From Pseudomonadota bacterium (lineage in GTDB: Bacteria; Pseudomonadota; Alphaproteobacteria; Acetobacterales; Acetobacteraceae), in the NCBI GenBank assembly GCA_021801255.1, contig JAJYYH010000010.1, forward strand, positions 1 through 38,032: 38,032 bases of DNA, written 5' to 3'. The stretch's first letter is position 1. The number at the start of each line of letters is the position of its first letter. The translations under genes and the position numbers were made by a program. The notes below the pieces were generated by a model. It searched no databases, had not been told where the DNA came from, and was given only the letters and a program-made list of their open reading frames with translations. Shown in pieces: positions 15,386 to 24,272 of the stretch.

Positions 15386-18300
15386 TCTGCGGCTGACCGT
15401 GCGAGCGGCGGCGGGAATAAATTTCCCAAAGCGCCAGGCGAGAATCGGCAGCACAAGCAGATTGAGCGCCATCGAGCTGATCAGCCCGCCGAGAATGACC
15501 AGCGCCATCGGGCCCTCGATCTCGCGCCCCGGATCGCCCATGCCGAAGACCAGCGGCGAGAGGCCGAGTGCTGTGACCAGCGAGGTCATGACGATCGGCG
15601 CCAGCCGGTCGGCCGCACCCCGGAGCGCCGTCGCGGCGTTCCAGGCAAGCCCGTCGATCGACACCAGATGATCGTAATGCGAAATCATCATGATCGCGTT
15701 GCGCAATGTGATGCCGAACAATGTCACGAAGCCGACCAGCGCACCGAGCGTCAGCACGCCGCCCGCGGCGAATACCGCGAGCACGCCGCCGACCAGCGCG
15801 AAGGGCAGATTGGCGAGGATGAGCAGCAGATTGCGCGCGTTTCCGGTAACCACCGAGAGCAATGCGACAACGCCCACGCCGGCGATCACGGCGCGCAGGA
15901 TGAGATCGCGCGCCGAGCGCGTCTCGGCCTCCGCGGTGCCGGCGAATTCGAGGTAGGTGCCGGGCGGCAGCGCCACCTCGGCGCGGATGCGCGTGCGCGC
16001 CGCGCGCGTGAAGGCGCTCGCGTCGCTGGTGGTGATGTCGGCGGTGACACTTTCGACCCGTCGCGCGCCGATATGCTGCACCGTCGCGCGCGCCTCGCCC
16101 TCGTAGATATCGGCGACGGCGGCGAGCGGGATGCGCGTGCCATCGAGGGCGCGGAGCGGCAGGTTGCCGATCTCGCCGATCCGCTCGCGCGCTGCTGGCG
16201 CAAGCAGCGCCACCACCTTGCGCACCCGGTTGCCCTCATAGACCTGGCCAACCTCGGCGCCTTGATAGGCCGCGGCGAGCAGATCGAGCACATCGCCCGC
16301 CATCACCCCGAAACGCCGCAAATCCCGCGCGCGTAGCCGGATCGTCACCTCCGGCGCGCCGGGTGGGGCCTGCAGGGTGATATCGCTCGCCCCGGCGACC
16401 CCGGCGAGCGCGCGCGCGACCGCCGGCGCGACACGATCGAGGGCGGCGAAATCCGGCCCGAAGATATTGACGACAAAAGCCGCCGTGTAGCCGGAAAGCG
16501 TCTCCTCGATGCGTTCGGTGAGAAAGGGCGTGATCTCGAAGCTCACGCCCTTGAAGCCGCTGAGCGCGGCGCGGAGATCGCGGGTGGCCTGGGCCGCTTG
16601 TTTGCCCGAAAGCCCAGGCTTCAGATCGACATCGAACTCGCTGTATTCCGGCCCCCAGGTGTCTTCCGAAAGCTCCGCCCGGCCGACCCGCTGCGCCACC
16701 ACGCGCACCACCGGCAAGGCCGCGATCGCCTGGCTGATCAGCCGTCCGAGACGGAGCGATTCGGTAATCGAGGTGCCGGGCACCGCCGAGACATGCACCA
16801 CGAGATGGCCCTCGTTCAGCTCCGGCAAGAAGGCGCCGGCAAAAAACGGCAGGGCGGCGCAGCCGATGCCGGTGAGCAGCGCGGTCGCGGCAAAGACCAT
16901 GTTGCCGTGGCGCATCGCACCGAGCAGGGCTTTCTTGAAGCGGCGGCGGAGGAAGTGGATCACCGGCGGATCGCGCTGCTCGGCGCGCCGCCGCACCAGC
17001 AGCAGCATGGCGAGTGCGGGGGTGATGGTGAGCGCGATCAGCAACGAGGCGAGGATGGCGAGGATATAGGCGAGCGCCAGGGGCGCGAAAAACCGCCCGG
17101 CGAGCCCCGGCAAAGCGAGGATGGGCAGAAACACCAGCACGACGATGAAGGTTGCATGCACCACCGCCCCGCGCACTTCGAGCGAGGCGTCGAGCACGAC
17201 GCGAGAGGCCGGGCGCCCCAGCGCGGCGCGGCGGTTCTCGCGCAGCCGGCGGGTGATGTTCTCGACATCGATCACCGCGTCATCGACCACCTCGCCGATG
17301 GCGATCGCGAGCCCGCCGAGCGTCATGGTGTTGAGCGAGACGCCGAGCCATTGCAGCCCGATCACCGCGGCGAGCAGCGAGAGCGGAATGGCCAGGCACG
17401 AGATCGCCGCGGTACGCAGATCGAACAGGAACAGGAACAGCACGACGATCACCAGCACGCCGCCGAGAACCAGCGAATTGCCGACATTGCCGATCGCCGT
17501 GCGAATGAAATCGGCCGGGCGGAAGAGATCGTCATCGAGGACGATGCCGCGTTTCTCGAGATCGGGCCGCAGCCCCGCGAGGGCGCGCAGCACCCGCTCC
17601 GTCACCTCGACGGTATTGGTGCCGTATTGCGCCGAGACCACCACCACCACCGCCGGCTCGCCCTTCACGCTGGCCCCGCCAAAGGGCGGCAGGGGCGCGG
17701 TCGCGATATCGGCGACATCGCCGAGCGTGACGCGCCCGGCGCCCTGCATCGCGACCAGCCGCCCGGCGAGATCGGCGGCGGTGAGCGCCTGACCCTCCGG
17801 GGCGAGCACCAGGCGCTGGTTCGGCGTCTCGATGAAGCCTGCCCCGCGCGTGCCGCCGGCCCGGCGCGCGGCATCGAGCACGTCGTTGAAGCCGAGATCG
17901 AAGCGCGCGAGGCTTTCCGGGCGGATCCCGATCTGCAAGGCGCCGACCGCGCCGCCGAACACCGCCGCGTTGGCCACCCCCGGCACCGCAAGCAGGCGCG
18001 GCCGCACTGTCCAGTCCGCGGCGTCGCGAAGCTCGATCGCGCTGACCCCGGGGGTGGCGCTGGTGAGGCCCAGGATCAGCACGGTGCTGGTCGAGGAGAC
18101 GAGCGGGGAGAGACTCGGCGGGCTGATGCCGGGCGGCAGGCGGCGGGCGGCGATGGCGAGTTTTTCGGCGGCGATCTCGCGGTCGCGGAACAGATCGCTG
18201 CCCTCGCCGAACAGCACCGTGATGACCGATAATCCCTGGATCGAGGTCGAGCGCAGCGCAGCGACCCCGGGTGCGCCGTTCAGCGCGTCCTCGATCGGCT

Positions 18301-18526
18301 GGGTGACGAGGCGTTCCACCTGTTCCGGCGAAAACCCCGGCGCCTCGGTCTGGATGCCGACCTGAGGCGGTGCGAACTCGGGAAATACATCATAATTGAG
18401 GCCGAGCAGGGCGTACCCGCCATAGCCAAGGAGCGTGAAGGCGAGGGCGGCGACGGCGCCGCGAAAGCGGATGGCGAGGCCGATCAGGATCGCCTGCGGG
18501 CCGCGCGGCTCGGCGGCGGAATTCAA
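15383..18526 (-). CDS. RND efflux pump, heavy-metal (CusA/CzcA) type
   Basis: The 1047-residue inner-membrane protein has the RND plan: helix 1 near the N-terminus (FRGAVAALAFTLLGYGGYAL), a periplasmic porter domain (DVFPEFAPPQVGIQTEAPG, QPIEDALNGAPGV), a block of helices, a second porter domain and a final helix block. The length and the FPEFA start match heavy-metal RND pumps. The helix-4 segment GEVVDDAVIDVEN (17258-17296) carries several acidic residues where metal RND pumps hold their proton-relay Asp/Glu, but differs from the DFG..D pattern of CzcA. I place the start at TTG 18526, whose last two bases overlap the fusion-protein stop (TTGA), with GAGGGTGG upstream; no ATG lies before helix 1, and longer frames from 18760 shadow the fusion gene. 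Substrate could be a divalent metal; this is not provable here. Confidence 0.85.
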   Translation of the reverse strand: MNSAAEPRGPQAILIGLAIRFRGAVAALAFTLLGYGGYALLGLNYDVFPEFAPPQVGIQTEAPGFSPEQVERLVTQPIEDALNGAPGVAALRSTSIQGLSVITVLFGEGSDLFRDREIAAEKLAIAARRLPPGISPPSLSPLVSSTSTVLILGLTSATPGVSAIELRDAADWTVRPRLLAVPGVANAAVFGGAVGALQIGIRPESLARFDLGFNDVLDAARRAGGTRGAGFIETPNQRLVLAPEGQALTAADLAGRLVAMQGAGRVTLGDVADIATAPLPPFGGASVKGEPAVVVVVSAQYGTNTVEVTERVLRALAGLRPDLEKRGIVLDDDLFRPADFIRTAIGNVGNSLVLGGVLVIVVLFLFLFDLRTAAISCLAIPLSLLAAVIGLQWLGVSLNTMTLGGLAIAIGEVVDDAVIDVENITRRLRENRRAALGRPASRVVLDASLEVRGAVVHATFIVVLVFLPILALPGLAGRFFAPLALAYILAILASLLIALTITPALAMLLLVRRRAEQRDPPVIHFLRRRFKKALLGAMRHGNMVFAATALLTGIGCAALPFFAGAFLPELNEGHLVVHVSAVPGTSITESLRLGRLISQAIAALPVVRVVAQRVGRAELSEDTWGPEYSEFDVDLKPGLSGKQAAQATRDLRAALSGFKGVSFEITPFLTERIEETLSGYTAAFVVNIFGPDFAALDRVAPAVARALAGVAGASDITLQAPPGAPEVTIRLRARDLRRFGVMAGDVLDLLAAAYQGAEVGQVYEGNRVRKVVALLAPAARERIGEIGNLPLRALDGTRIPLAAVADIYEGEARATVQHIGARRVESVTADITTSDASAFTRAARTRIRAEVALPPGTYLEFAGTAEAETRSARDLILRAVIAGVGVVALLSVVTGNARNLLLILANLPFALVGGVLAVFAAGGVLTLGALVGFVTLFGITLRNAIMMISHYDHLVSIDGLAWNAATALRGAADRLAPIVMTSLVTALGLSPLVFGMGDPGREIEGPMALVILGGLISSMALNLLVLPILAWRFGKFIPAAARTVSRR

Positions 18527-19692
18527 GGATCGCCACCCTCGTCGCCGAGTTGGATGTGGGAACGAAACTCCTCGGAAAACACCGCCGAGGCGCCGGGACC
18601 GACCAGCCGCAGCTCGGTGGCGTTCGCAAATTGTGGCAGCGGCAGCGGCCATTCCAGGATAAAACCGCCACCCGGTGCCGGCTGATCGGTCGGGATAGGA
18701 TGGCGGGCGAAATGGTCGGGGGAGATTTCGAGATAGACCCAGGCGCGGCCCTGCCACCACACCACCGCGTTTTCCGGGACCACCACGCCGGCCGGGCGCA
18801 GGCGCCCGGGCAGGAACACGGCCAGCGTCATCCCCGGCACCACGCCACTTCCTGCAGGCGCGGCATAAAACAGCGTTTTCCCCTGGCTCTTGGGATCGAC
18901 GCGCGGCGCGGGAGAGATCAGCCGCAATGGCGCGCTCGGCACGCCGGATGCGGCCGAGACGACGAAGAACGCCTGCGCCGGCGGATGATCGGCAAGCAGA
19001 GGCGCATGGGTTTCGTCGGTATCGGGCGGCAGGGTGACCGAGACGAGAAACTCGTCGGATGCGACCAGTCGCGTCGTGAGCGCCCCGCCATTGATCAGTT
19101 CGGGGCCGAGCACGGCGCCAAAGCTCTGCGCGGCGTTTTCGCTCGCGGCGCGGAGATCGGCCTCAGCCGTGGCAAGCGCCGCCTGATCGGCGTGGAACGC
19201 CGCCTCGGAGGCCTCGCGCGTCGCCGCCGAGACGTTCTGGTGGTCCTTGTAGAGCGCGGTGTTGCGCTTGAAATCGGCGCGCGAGGCGGCGAGCCTGGCC
19301 GCCGCCGCGTCGCGTGCCGCGCGGGCCCGTGCGGCCTCGCGCTGCAGGGCCGAGAGCGGTGCCGGGTCGAGGACGCTGCCGAAGGCGGCGATCTCCTCGG
19401 GCTGTGGCGCCGGCTTGAGGGTGATGACGGTGATGCCGTTCTGCGCCCGCGCCTTGTCGTCGAGCACCAGGAGCGGCGTGCCTTCCGGTCCTGGCACGGC
19501 CGTCGGAGCCGCCGCGATCGCGTCGCGCGCGGCCGGGCGATCGTCGTTGTCGTCGTCGCCGTGACGGCCGAGAAAACCCGCCAGCAGCACGCCGTCCACC
19601 ACGACCAGCACGAGCAAGGCGAGAAAGCCAGGCCAGAGACGCCCGCGCCGCCGGCGGCGGCGGCGCGGCGCGGTGTCCTCGGCTTCCGTCAC
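18523..19692 (-). CDS. RND membrane fusion protein (HlyD/CusB family)
   Basis: The 389-residue protein has an N-terminal Arg-rich cytoplasmic tail, one membrane anchor at about residues 19-41 (LWPGFLALLVLVVVDGVLLA), then an acidic HGDDDNDD segment. The periplasmic part shows a lipoyl/hairpin region with helical ALQREAARARAARDAAAARL and a beta-barrel region with GVVPGMTLAVFLPGRL and PENAVVWWQGRAWVYL, usual for CusB/HlyD-type adaptors. It links the inner-membrane pump to the outer-membrane factor. The ATG overlaps the stop of the outer-membrane gene (ATGA) and its own stop overlaps the pump start, so the three are translationally coupled. The acidic patch after the membrane anchor might bind metal, but such patches are also common simply as linkers. 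Confidence 0.85.
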   Translation of the reverse strand: MTEAEDTAPRRRRRRRGRLWPGFLALLVLVVVDGVLLAGFLGRHGDDDNDDRPAARDAIAAAPTAVPGPEGTPLLVLDDKARAQNGITVITLKPAPQPEEIAAFGSVLDPAPLSALQREAARARAARDAAAARLAASRADFKRNTALYKDHQNVSAATREASEAAFHADQAALATAEADLRAASENAAQSFGAVLGPELINGGALTTRLVASDEFLVSVTLPPDTDETHAPLLADHPPAQAFFVVSAASGVPSAPLRLISPAPRVDPKSQGKTLFYAAPAGSGVVPGMTLAVFLPGRLRPAGVVVPENAVVWWQGRAWVYLEISPDHFARHPIPTDQPAPGGGFILEWPLPLPQFANATELRLVGPGASAVFSEEFRSHIQLGDEGGDP

Positions 19693-21140
19693 TTGGGGAT
19701 CTCCGCTGGCACGGTGCCGGCAAATTCGGCGCGCGGCGCGATCGCGAGATCGGGCAGCCGGGCGGTGTCGAGCAGCGGTTGTTGCAAGGCATCCTCCAAT
19801 TCGCCGCGGGCCTGTCGCTCGGCGGCCTCGGCGTCGAACCAGGTGGCGCGCGCGCGCGCCAGTTCGATGGCACCGGTCAGCCGCGCCGGCTCATCCGCGG
19901 CGCCCATCCGGTAGGCCCGCGCGAGGGCGGCGGCGCGGCGCTGTTCCTCGGCCAGGAGCAGGGCGGCGGCGGCCATCGATTCGGCGGCCGCCCGATAGCG
20001 GGCGCCGGCCTGATCGACCCCGGCGATGATTTTTGCCTGCAGGGCGAGAAACCGCGCGGCCTCGGCATTGCGCCGCGCCGCGGCCTCGCCGATCCGCCCC
20101 TGGTTCTGGTTGAGGATCGGCAGATCGAAGCCTGGCGCCAGCGCGAAGGCGTTGATGCCCTGATACCAGTTATAGCCGGGGCTGAGCACCAGATTGGGGT
20201 AGCGGTTGGCGAGCTGTTCGCGGAGCGCCGCTTGCGCCGCGGCATAATTGGCGAGCGCCGCCTGGACATCGGCGCGGCTCGTGAGGGCAGCGCGGCGGAG
20301 CGCGCCATCGGCGATATCGCCCGCGATCGGCGGTGGCTGGGCAAAAGCGTCGAAATTGATCGCGACGCCGGCGAGCGCCCGCGCCGGCACCCCGATCGCC
20401 GCCGCCAGCGCGGCGCGCGCGCCGAGGGCCGCGTGATCGGCGTCGAGGCGCTGCCGATCGAGACCGGCGAGGGTGATCCGCGCCGCCCCGAGTTCGGGAG
20501 CGCTGGCATTGCCGAGCGCGACGCGCGAGGCCATCGCCGAGACCAGCAGCGCCATCGGTGCCCGCTCGGCGGTGAGCAAACGCTGCCGCTCCTCGGCCTG
20601 CCACAGCGCCAGTAGCGCCGTGCGCACCCCCGCGCGCACCTGCCAGCCAGCTTCCTCCAGATCGTGCCGCGCGGCGACCACCCGCGCGTCGGCCTGATCG
20701 ATGCGTGCATCGCGCTTGCCGAAGGTTTCCAGCACGACATTGACGACGCCACCGAAAAGGAAGGGGGGCGGGACGAAGGCGACGCTCGGATTAGGCCGCT
20801 CGGCCGCGGTCACGGTGCTCGCCTGGGCGTTTGCCAGCGCGCTCCGCGCGACATCGAGATCGGGGTGAAAATAGAGCGCGGCCAGGGTCAGCGCGCCGAG
20901 GCTCCAGGGCGGCGGCGCGGCGGGCGGGGCTTGGGGCGCCGGCGCTTGCAGGCGCTCGGCCGCGGCGATGAAGGAAAGCAGACGCGGATCATCGAGGCGG
21001 CGGGCTTCGAGGACCGCGGCGCTGTCGCTGGGTGAGAGCGGTTTTTCCGCGGGCTTGTTGGCACCACCGCAGCCGGCGGAGAGCGCGAGCGGCAACGCAA
21101 AGAACAGCAACGGCGCGGCGCGGCGGTATTTTCCGAGCAT
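19689..21140 (-). CDS. TolC/CusC-family outer-membrane efflux protein
   Basis: The 483-residue protein starts with a signal peptide (PLLFFALPLALSAGC) ending in a lipobox-like LSAGC, so it may be acylated as NodT/CusC-class proteins are. Long Ala/Arg-rich helices (ALYFHPDLDVARSALANAQA, RIGEAAARRNAEAARFLALQ, EEQRRAAALARAYRMG) and the two similar halves are typical of TolC-like trimers that form the periplasmic tunnel. NLVLSPGYNWYQG marks the second beta hairpin. ATG 21140 is the only sensible start before the signal peptide. It is the first gene of the efflux operon and overlaps the fusion-protein gene by four bases. It lies about 100 bases downstream of recR with no obvious terminator between. 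Confidence 0.85.
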   Translation of the reverse strand: MLGKYRRAAPLLFFALPLALSAGCGGANKPAEKPLSPSDSAAVLEARRLDDPRLLSFIAAAERLQAPAPQAPPAAPPPWSLGALTLAALYFHPDLDVARSALANAQASTVTAAERPNPSVAFVPPPFLFGGVVNVVLETFGKRDARIDQADARVVAARHDLEEAGWQVRAGVRTALLALWQAEERQRLLTAERAPMALLVSAMASRVALGNASAPELGAARITLAGLDRQRLDADHAALGARAALAAAIGVPARALAGVAINFDAFAQPPPIAGDIADGALRRAALTSRADVQAALANYAAAQAALREQLANRYPNLVLSPGYNWYQGINAFALAPGFDLPILNQNQGRIGEAAARRNAEAARFLALQAKIIAGVDQAGARYRAAAESMAAAALLLAEEQRRAAALARAYRMGAADEPARLTGAIELARARATWFDAEAAERQARGELEDALQQPLLDTARLPDLAIAPRAEFAGTVPAEIPK

Positions 21141-21239
21141 CGGCGTCCTGCGCTTCCCTCTCGTCCTCCGGATCGTCCTCTCCGGCTTGCAACCGTTTCA
21201 AGCAGTTGCCGGAACCGGTTGAACCCGTCAAGCGCGGAG

Positions 21240-21848
21240 TTAGGGGGTACTCTCGTAACGCCGGGCGCGGAGTGCGGCGGCGAGCGTGCCTTCATCGAGC
21301 GTCTCCAGCGAGCCGCCCATCGGCAATCCTTGCGCGAGCCGGCTGATGGCAACCCCGCTCGGGCGCAGAGTGTCGGCGAGCCAGTGCATGGTGGTCGCGC
21401 CATCGACGGTGGCGGGCAGGGCCAGGATCACCTCGCGCACCGCGCCCTCGGCGATCCGCGCGTGGAGTGGCGCCAGACTGAGATCCTCCGGCCCAACCCC
21501 GGCCAGCGCCGAAAGCAGGCCGCCGAGCACGTGATAGAGGCCGCGATAGAGCCCGCCACGCTCCATCGCCCAGAGATCACCCACGCCCTCGACAACCAGC
21601 ACGAGACCCTGTTCGCGTCCCGGATCGGCGCAGATGAAGCACGGATCCTGGCTGTCGAGATTGCCGCAAACCCGGCAGCGCCGCACCACCGCCCCCGCCT
21701 CGGTCAGCGCGGCCGCCAGGGGCGCAAGCCGTGTCGCCGGCTCGCGCAGCAGCCAGAGCGCGGCGCGCCGGGCGCTGCGCGGGCCGAGGCCGGGCAGCTT
21801 GCCGAGCAGCGCGATCAGCCGCGCAATCTCCGGCCCGCCCATCGCCAC
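21240..21848 (-). CDS. recR: Recombination mediator RecR
   Basis: The 202-residue protein is a standard RecR: helix-hairpin-helix region at the start (IARLIALLGKLPGLGPRSAR), a four-cysteine zinc finger (CRVCGNLDSQDPCFIC), and a Toprim domain (LVLVVEGVGDLWAMERGG through EVILALPATVDGATT) followed by the C-terminal ISRLAQGLPMGGSLETLDEG. It works with RecO and RecF to load RecA on single-stranded gaps. It follows ybaB by three bases, and the dnaX-ybaB-recR order is a conserved bacterial arrangement. Confidence 0.97.
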   Translation of the reverse strand: MAMGGPEIARLIALLGKLPGLGPRSARRAALWLLREPATRLAPLAAALTEAGAVVRRCRVCGNLDSQDPCFICADPGREQGLVLVVEGVGDLWAMERGGLYRGLYHVLGGLLSALAGVGPEDLSLAPLHARIAEGAVREVILALPATVDGATTMHWLADTLRPSGVAISRLAQGLPMGGSLETLDEGTLAAALRARRYESTP

Positions 21849-21851
21849 GGC

Positions 21852-22175
21852 TCAGAAGGGCAGCTTCATTCCCGCCGGCAGATTGAGCCCCCCGGTGAGA
21901 TGCTGCATCTCCTCGGCCGCCAGCGCCTCGGCGCGGCGCTTGGCATCCGCATAGGCGGCGACAATGAGATCCTCCAGCACCTCGATCTCGGCGGGATCGG
22001 CGAGCTTCGGGTCAATGCGCAGGCGTTTCATCTCGCTCTTGCCGGACAGGGTGACGCGCACCATCCCCGCGCCGGCCTCGCCCTCGACCTCCATCGCGTC
22101 GAGCTTCGCCTGCAAATCCTGCATTTTCTGCTGCATCTGCGAGGCCTGCTTCATCAGCCCGGCAAGGTTTTTCAT
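21852..22175 (-). CDS. ybaB: YbaB/EbfC nucleoid-associated protein
   Basis: The 107-residue protein begins with a helical [20 protein letters not shown], followed by the beta-sheet core ([20 protein letters not shown]) and a helical C-terminus ending [13 protein letters not shown]. This matches the YbaB/EbfC family of small dimeric DNA-binding proteins. Its ATG overlaps the dnaX stop by four bases and recR follows after three bases, so all three are probably co-translated. Confidence 0.96.
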   Translation of the reverse strand: MKNLAGLMKQASQMQQKMQDLQAKLDAMEVEGEAGAGMVRVTLSGKSEMKRLRIDPKLADPAEIEVLEDLIVAAYADAKRRAEALAAEEMQHLTGGLNLPAGMKLPF

Positions 22176-23974
22176 TCCTTAAACTCCTCTGGAAACTCCC
22201 CCGGATCGTCGGGGTCAAGCGTCACCTCGCCAGCCAGCGGCGCGGCGGGCAGGCCGTAGGCGTCGAGTCCCGCCGCATGCACCGCCTCGACCTGGGCGCC
22301 GGGAAAGGCATCGAGAATGGCGCGCACGAAAGGATGTCGCGCCGCCGCCTCGCGCCGCGTTTCATTGGCACTGCGACCCTGCTCGGCCAAGGTTGGCTCG
22401 CCTGGCGCCGAGGAGAGCGCGATGGTCCAGCGCACCCCGCTCGCCGCGCTCAGCACGGCGGCGAAGCGCTGGGCGAGGTCGCGCGGCGCCTCGGGCTCGG
22501 GGCGGATTTCGATGACCGGGGGGGCGTAGCGGACGAGATGCACGCCGTGCAGCAAATGGCCATGTAGCGACGCCTCGCGGGCGGCCGCCACCAGCGCCAC
22601 CGCCGCGCGGAAATTGCCCGGCAGCGCCACGGCTTCCGCAACCACCCCCCCGCCGGCCACGGCGCGGGCGCCGCCGCCAGCCGGAGCCGGAGCCGATGCA
22701 GGTGCGGCGGCGGGCGCTGGCGCGTTGCCGAGCCGCTTGAGGATATCGCCCGGCGGCGGCAGATCGGCGGCGTGGCAGAGGCGGATCAGCACCATCTCGG
22801 CGGCGGCGCGCGGATCGGGCGCGGCTTCCAGCTCACCCAATCCCTTGAGCAGCATCTGCCAGGCGCGCGCCAGCACCGGGATCGTGAGGCGGGCGGCCAG
22901 CGCGCCGCCACGCGCCCGCTCGGCCTCGGCGAATTCCGCCGCCGCGCCGGGGTCGGGGTTGCTCTTCAGCCGGCTCAGCGTATGCAGCAGCGCCAGCAGA
23001 TCCTGGAGCAGGGTTGCGAAATCGGCACCGAATTCATGGGCGCGGGCGGTGATCGCGAGGGCGTCCCCCACCCGTCCGCCCAGCACCGCCTCCAGGAGAT
23101 CAAAGACCATTTCGCGATCGGCAAGCCCGAGCATCTCGACGATCGTGGCGGTCGTGACGGTGCCGCCCGCCGGCGCCTCGGCGATCGCCTGGTCGAGCAG
23201 CGAGAGCCCGTCACGCACCGAGCCATCGGCGGCACGCGCGATCAGCGCCAGGGCCTCGGGCTCGGCGGTGAAGCCCTCGAGGGCGGCGATATGGCCAAAA
23301 TGGGCGGCGAGATCGGCCGCGGGGACGCGGCGGAGGTCAAACCGCTGGCAGCGCGAGAGCACGGTGACCGGCACCTTGCGCAGCTCGGTGGTGGCGAAGA
23401 TGAATTTGACGTGTGGCGGCGGCTCCTCGAGGGTTTTCAGGAGCGCGTTGAAGGCGTTGCGCGAGAGCATGTGGACTTCATCGATGACGAACACCTTGGT
23501 GCGCGCCTGGAGCGGGCGAAACCGCGTCGCCTCGATGATTTCGCGCACATCATCGACGCCGGTGCGCGAGGCGGCGTCCATTTCCATCACGTCGGGATGG
23601 CGGTCGGCGAGGATGGCGCGGCAATCGGGGCAGACGCCGCAGGGCTCGGCGGTCGGCCCGCCAGTGCCATCGGGGCCGGTGCAGTTGAGCGCGCGCGCGA
23701 TGATGCGGGCGGTGGTGGTTTTACCGACGCCGCGCACGCCGGTGAGCATGAAGGCGTGGGCCACGCGGTTCTGCGCGAAGGCGTTGCGCAGCACCCGCAC
23801 CATGGTCTCCTGGCCGATCAGATCCTCGAAACGGGTCGGGCGGTATTTGCGCGCCAGCACGCGATAGGCGCCGGGCGGCGTCGCGGCCGGGGCGAGGGGC
23901 TCGCCTAACAGTCCCGCCGCCGGCGGCGGTTGGAGGTCGGCGGGCGGGGTGGGAGGGTCGAAAAGGCCGGACAT
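22172..23974 (-). CDS. dnaX: DNA polymerase III subunit gamma/tau
   Basis: The 600-residue clamp-loader subunit has the AAA+ core: [19 protein letters not shown], Walker [13 protein letters not shown], a zinc-binding module (C..C..C with CGVCPDC), [20 protein letters not shown], and the sensor motif [11 protein letters not shown]. Domain III and an Ala/Pro-rich linker (about residues 420-450) precede the tau-specific C-terminal region. ATG 23974 begins MSGLFDPP directly before the conserved region; the longer frame to 24172 runs into the SRP RNA gene and is rejected. I do not see an obvious slippery sequence for a shorter gamma form, but did not test this exhaustively. Confidence 0.95.
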   Translation of the reverse strand: MSGLFDPPTPPADLQPPPAAGLLGEPLAPAATPPGAYRVLARKYRPTRFEDLIGQETMVRVLRNAFAQNRVAHAFMLTGVRGVGKTTTARIIARALNCTGPDGTGGPTAEPCGVCPDCRAILADRHPDVMEMDAASRTGVDDVREIIEATRFRPLQARTKVFVIDEVHMLSRNAFNALLKTLEEPPPHVKFIFATTELRKVPVTVLSRCQRFDLRRVPAADLAAHFGHIAALEGFTAEPEALALIARAADGSVRDGLSLLDQAIAEAPAGGTVTTATIVEMLGLADREMVFDLLEAVLGGRVGDALAITARAHEFGADFATLLQDLLALLHTLSRLKSNPDPGAAAEFAEAERARGGALAARLTIPVLARAWQMLLKGLGELEAAPDPRAAAEMVLIRLCHAADLPPPGDILKRLGNAPAPAAAPASAPAPAGGGARAVAGGGVVAEAVALPGNFRAAVALVAAAREASLHGHLLHGVHLVRYAPPVIEIRPEPEAPRDLAQRFAAVLSAASGVRWTIALSSAPGEPTLAEQGRSANETRREAAARHPFVRAILDAFPGAQVEAVHAAGLDAYGLPAAPLAGEVTLDPDDPGEFPEEFKE

Positions 23975-24027
23975 GCGCGGGGCTGGCAGAGCCGCCTGTC
24001 GCGGCTTCCCTGGCTGGCGTGTGGGGT

Positions 24028-24124
24028 GGGAGGCCGAACGAACGACCCAGGCGGAAACTCGTTGCGGCTGCTTCCTTCCGGACCTGACCGGGTTGGCGAG
24101 GCGCCCGTCCGCCGCCGACCTCCC
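24028..24124 (-). ncRNA. ffs: Signal recognition particle RNA (small bacterial 4.5S type)
   Basis: On the minus strand the core CAGGTCCGGAAGGAAGCAGC, the universally conserved apical domain that binds Ffh, lies at about 24065-24085. The ends GGGAGG (24119-24124) and CCTCCC (24028-24033) pair, giving a 97-base hairpin, the usual size of alphaproteobacterial SRP RNA. It lies 53 bases upstream of dnaX, its standard neighbour in this class. The RNA pairs with Ffh to target membrane proteins co-translationally. Confidence 0.95.
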
Positions 24125-24130
24125 GCGCCC

Positions 24131-24159
24131 TTTATCGCCCAAGGGGGGCGTGGCGGCAA
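24131..24159 (-). promoter_or_regulatory. Promoter of the SRP RNA gene
   Basis: TTGCCG (24154-24159) and GATAAA (24131-24136) on the minus strand are 17 bases apart. The predicted start, seven bases after the -10 box, is 24124, exactly the 5' end inferred from the RNA stem. The agreement supports both calls. Confidence 0.6.
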
Positions 24160-24272
24160 GCCTCGCGCCCAAGGCCCGCGCGGCAACGCAAATTTAAGGA
24201 ACCCGATCGTAGCCTGGCACAGCCGGCGGCAGGGCGGGCTGGCCAAGGAGCGGCGCGGGAGCACGGCACGGC

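Noticed and set aside
15296-18232. Long plus-strand open frames opposite the RND pump
   Set aside because: They are Arg/His/Glu-rich antisense shadows of a high-GC gene, with no motifs, while the minus strand gives a complete RND pump.
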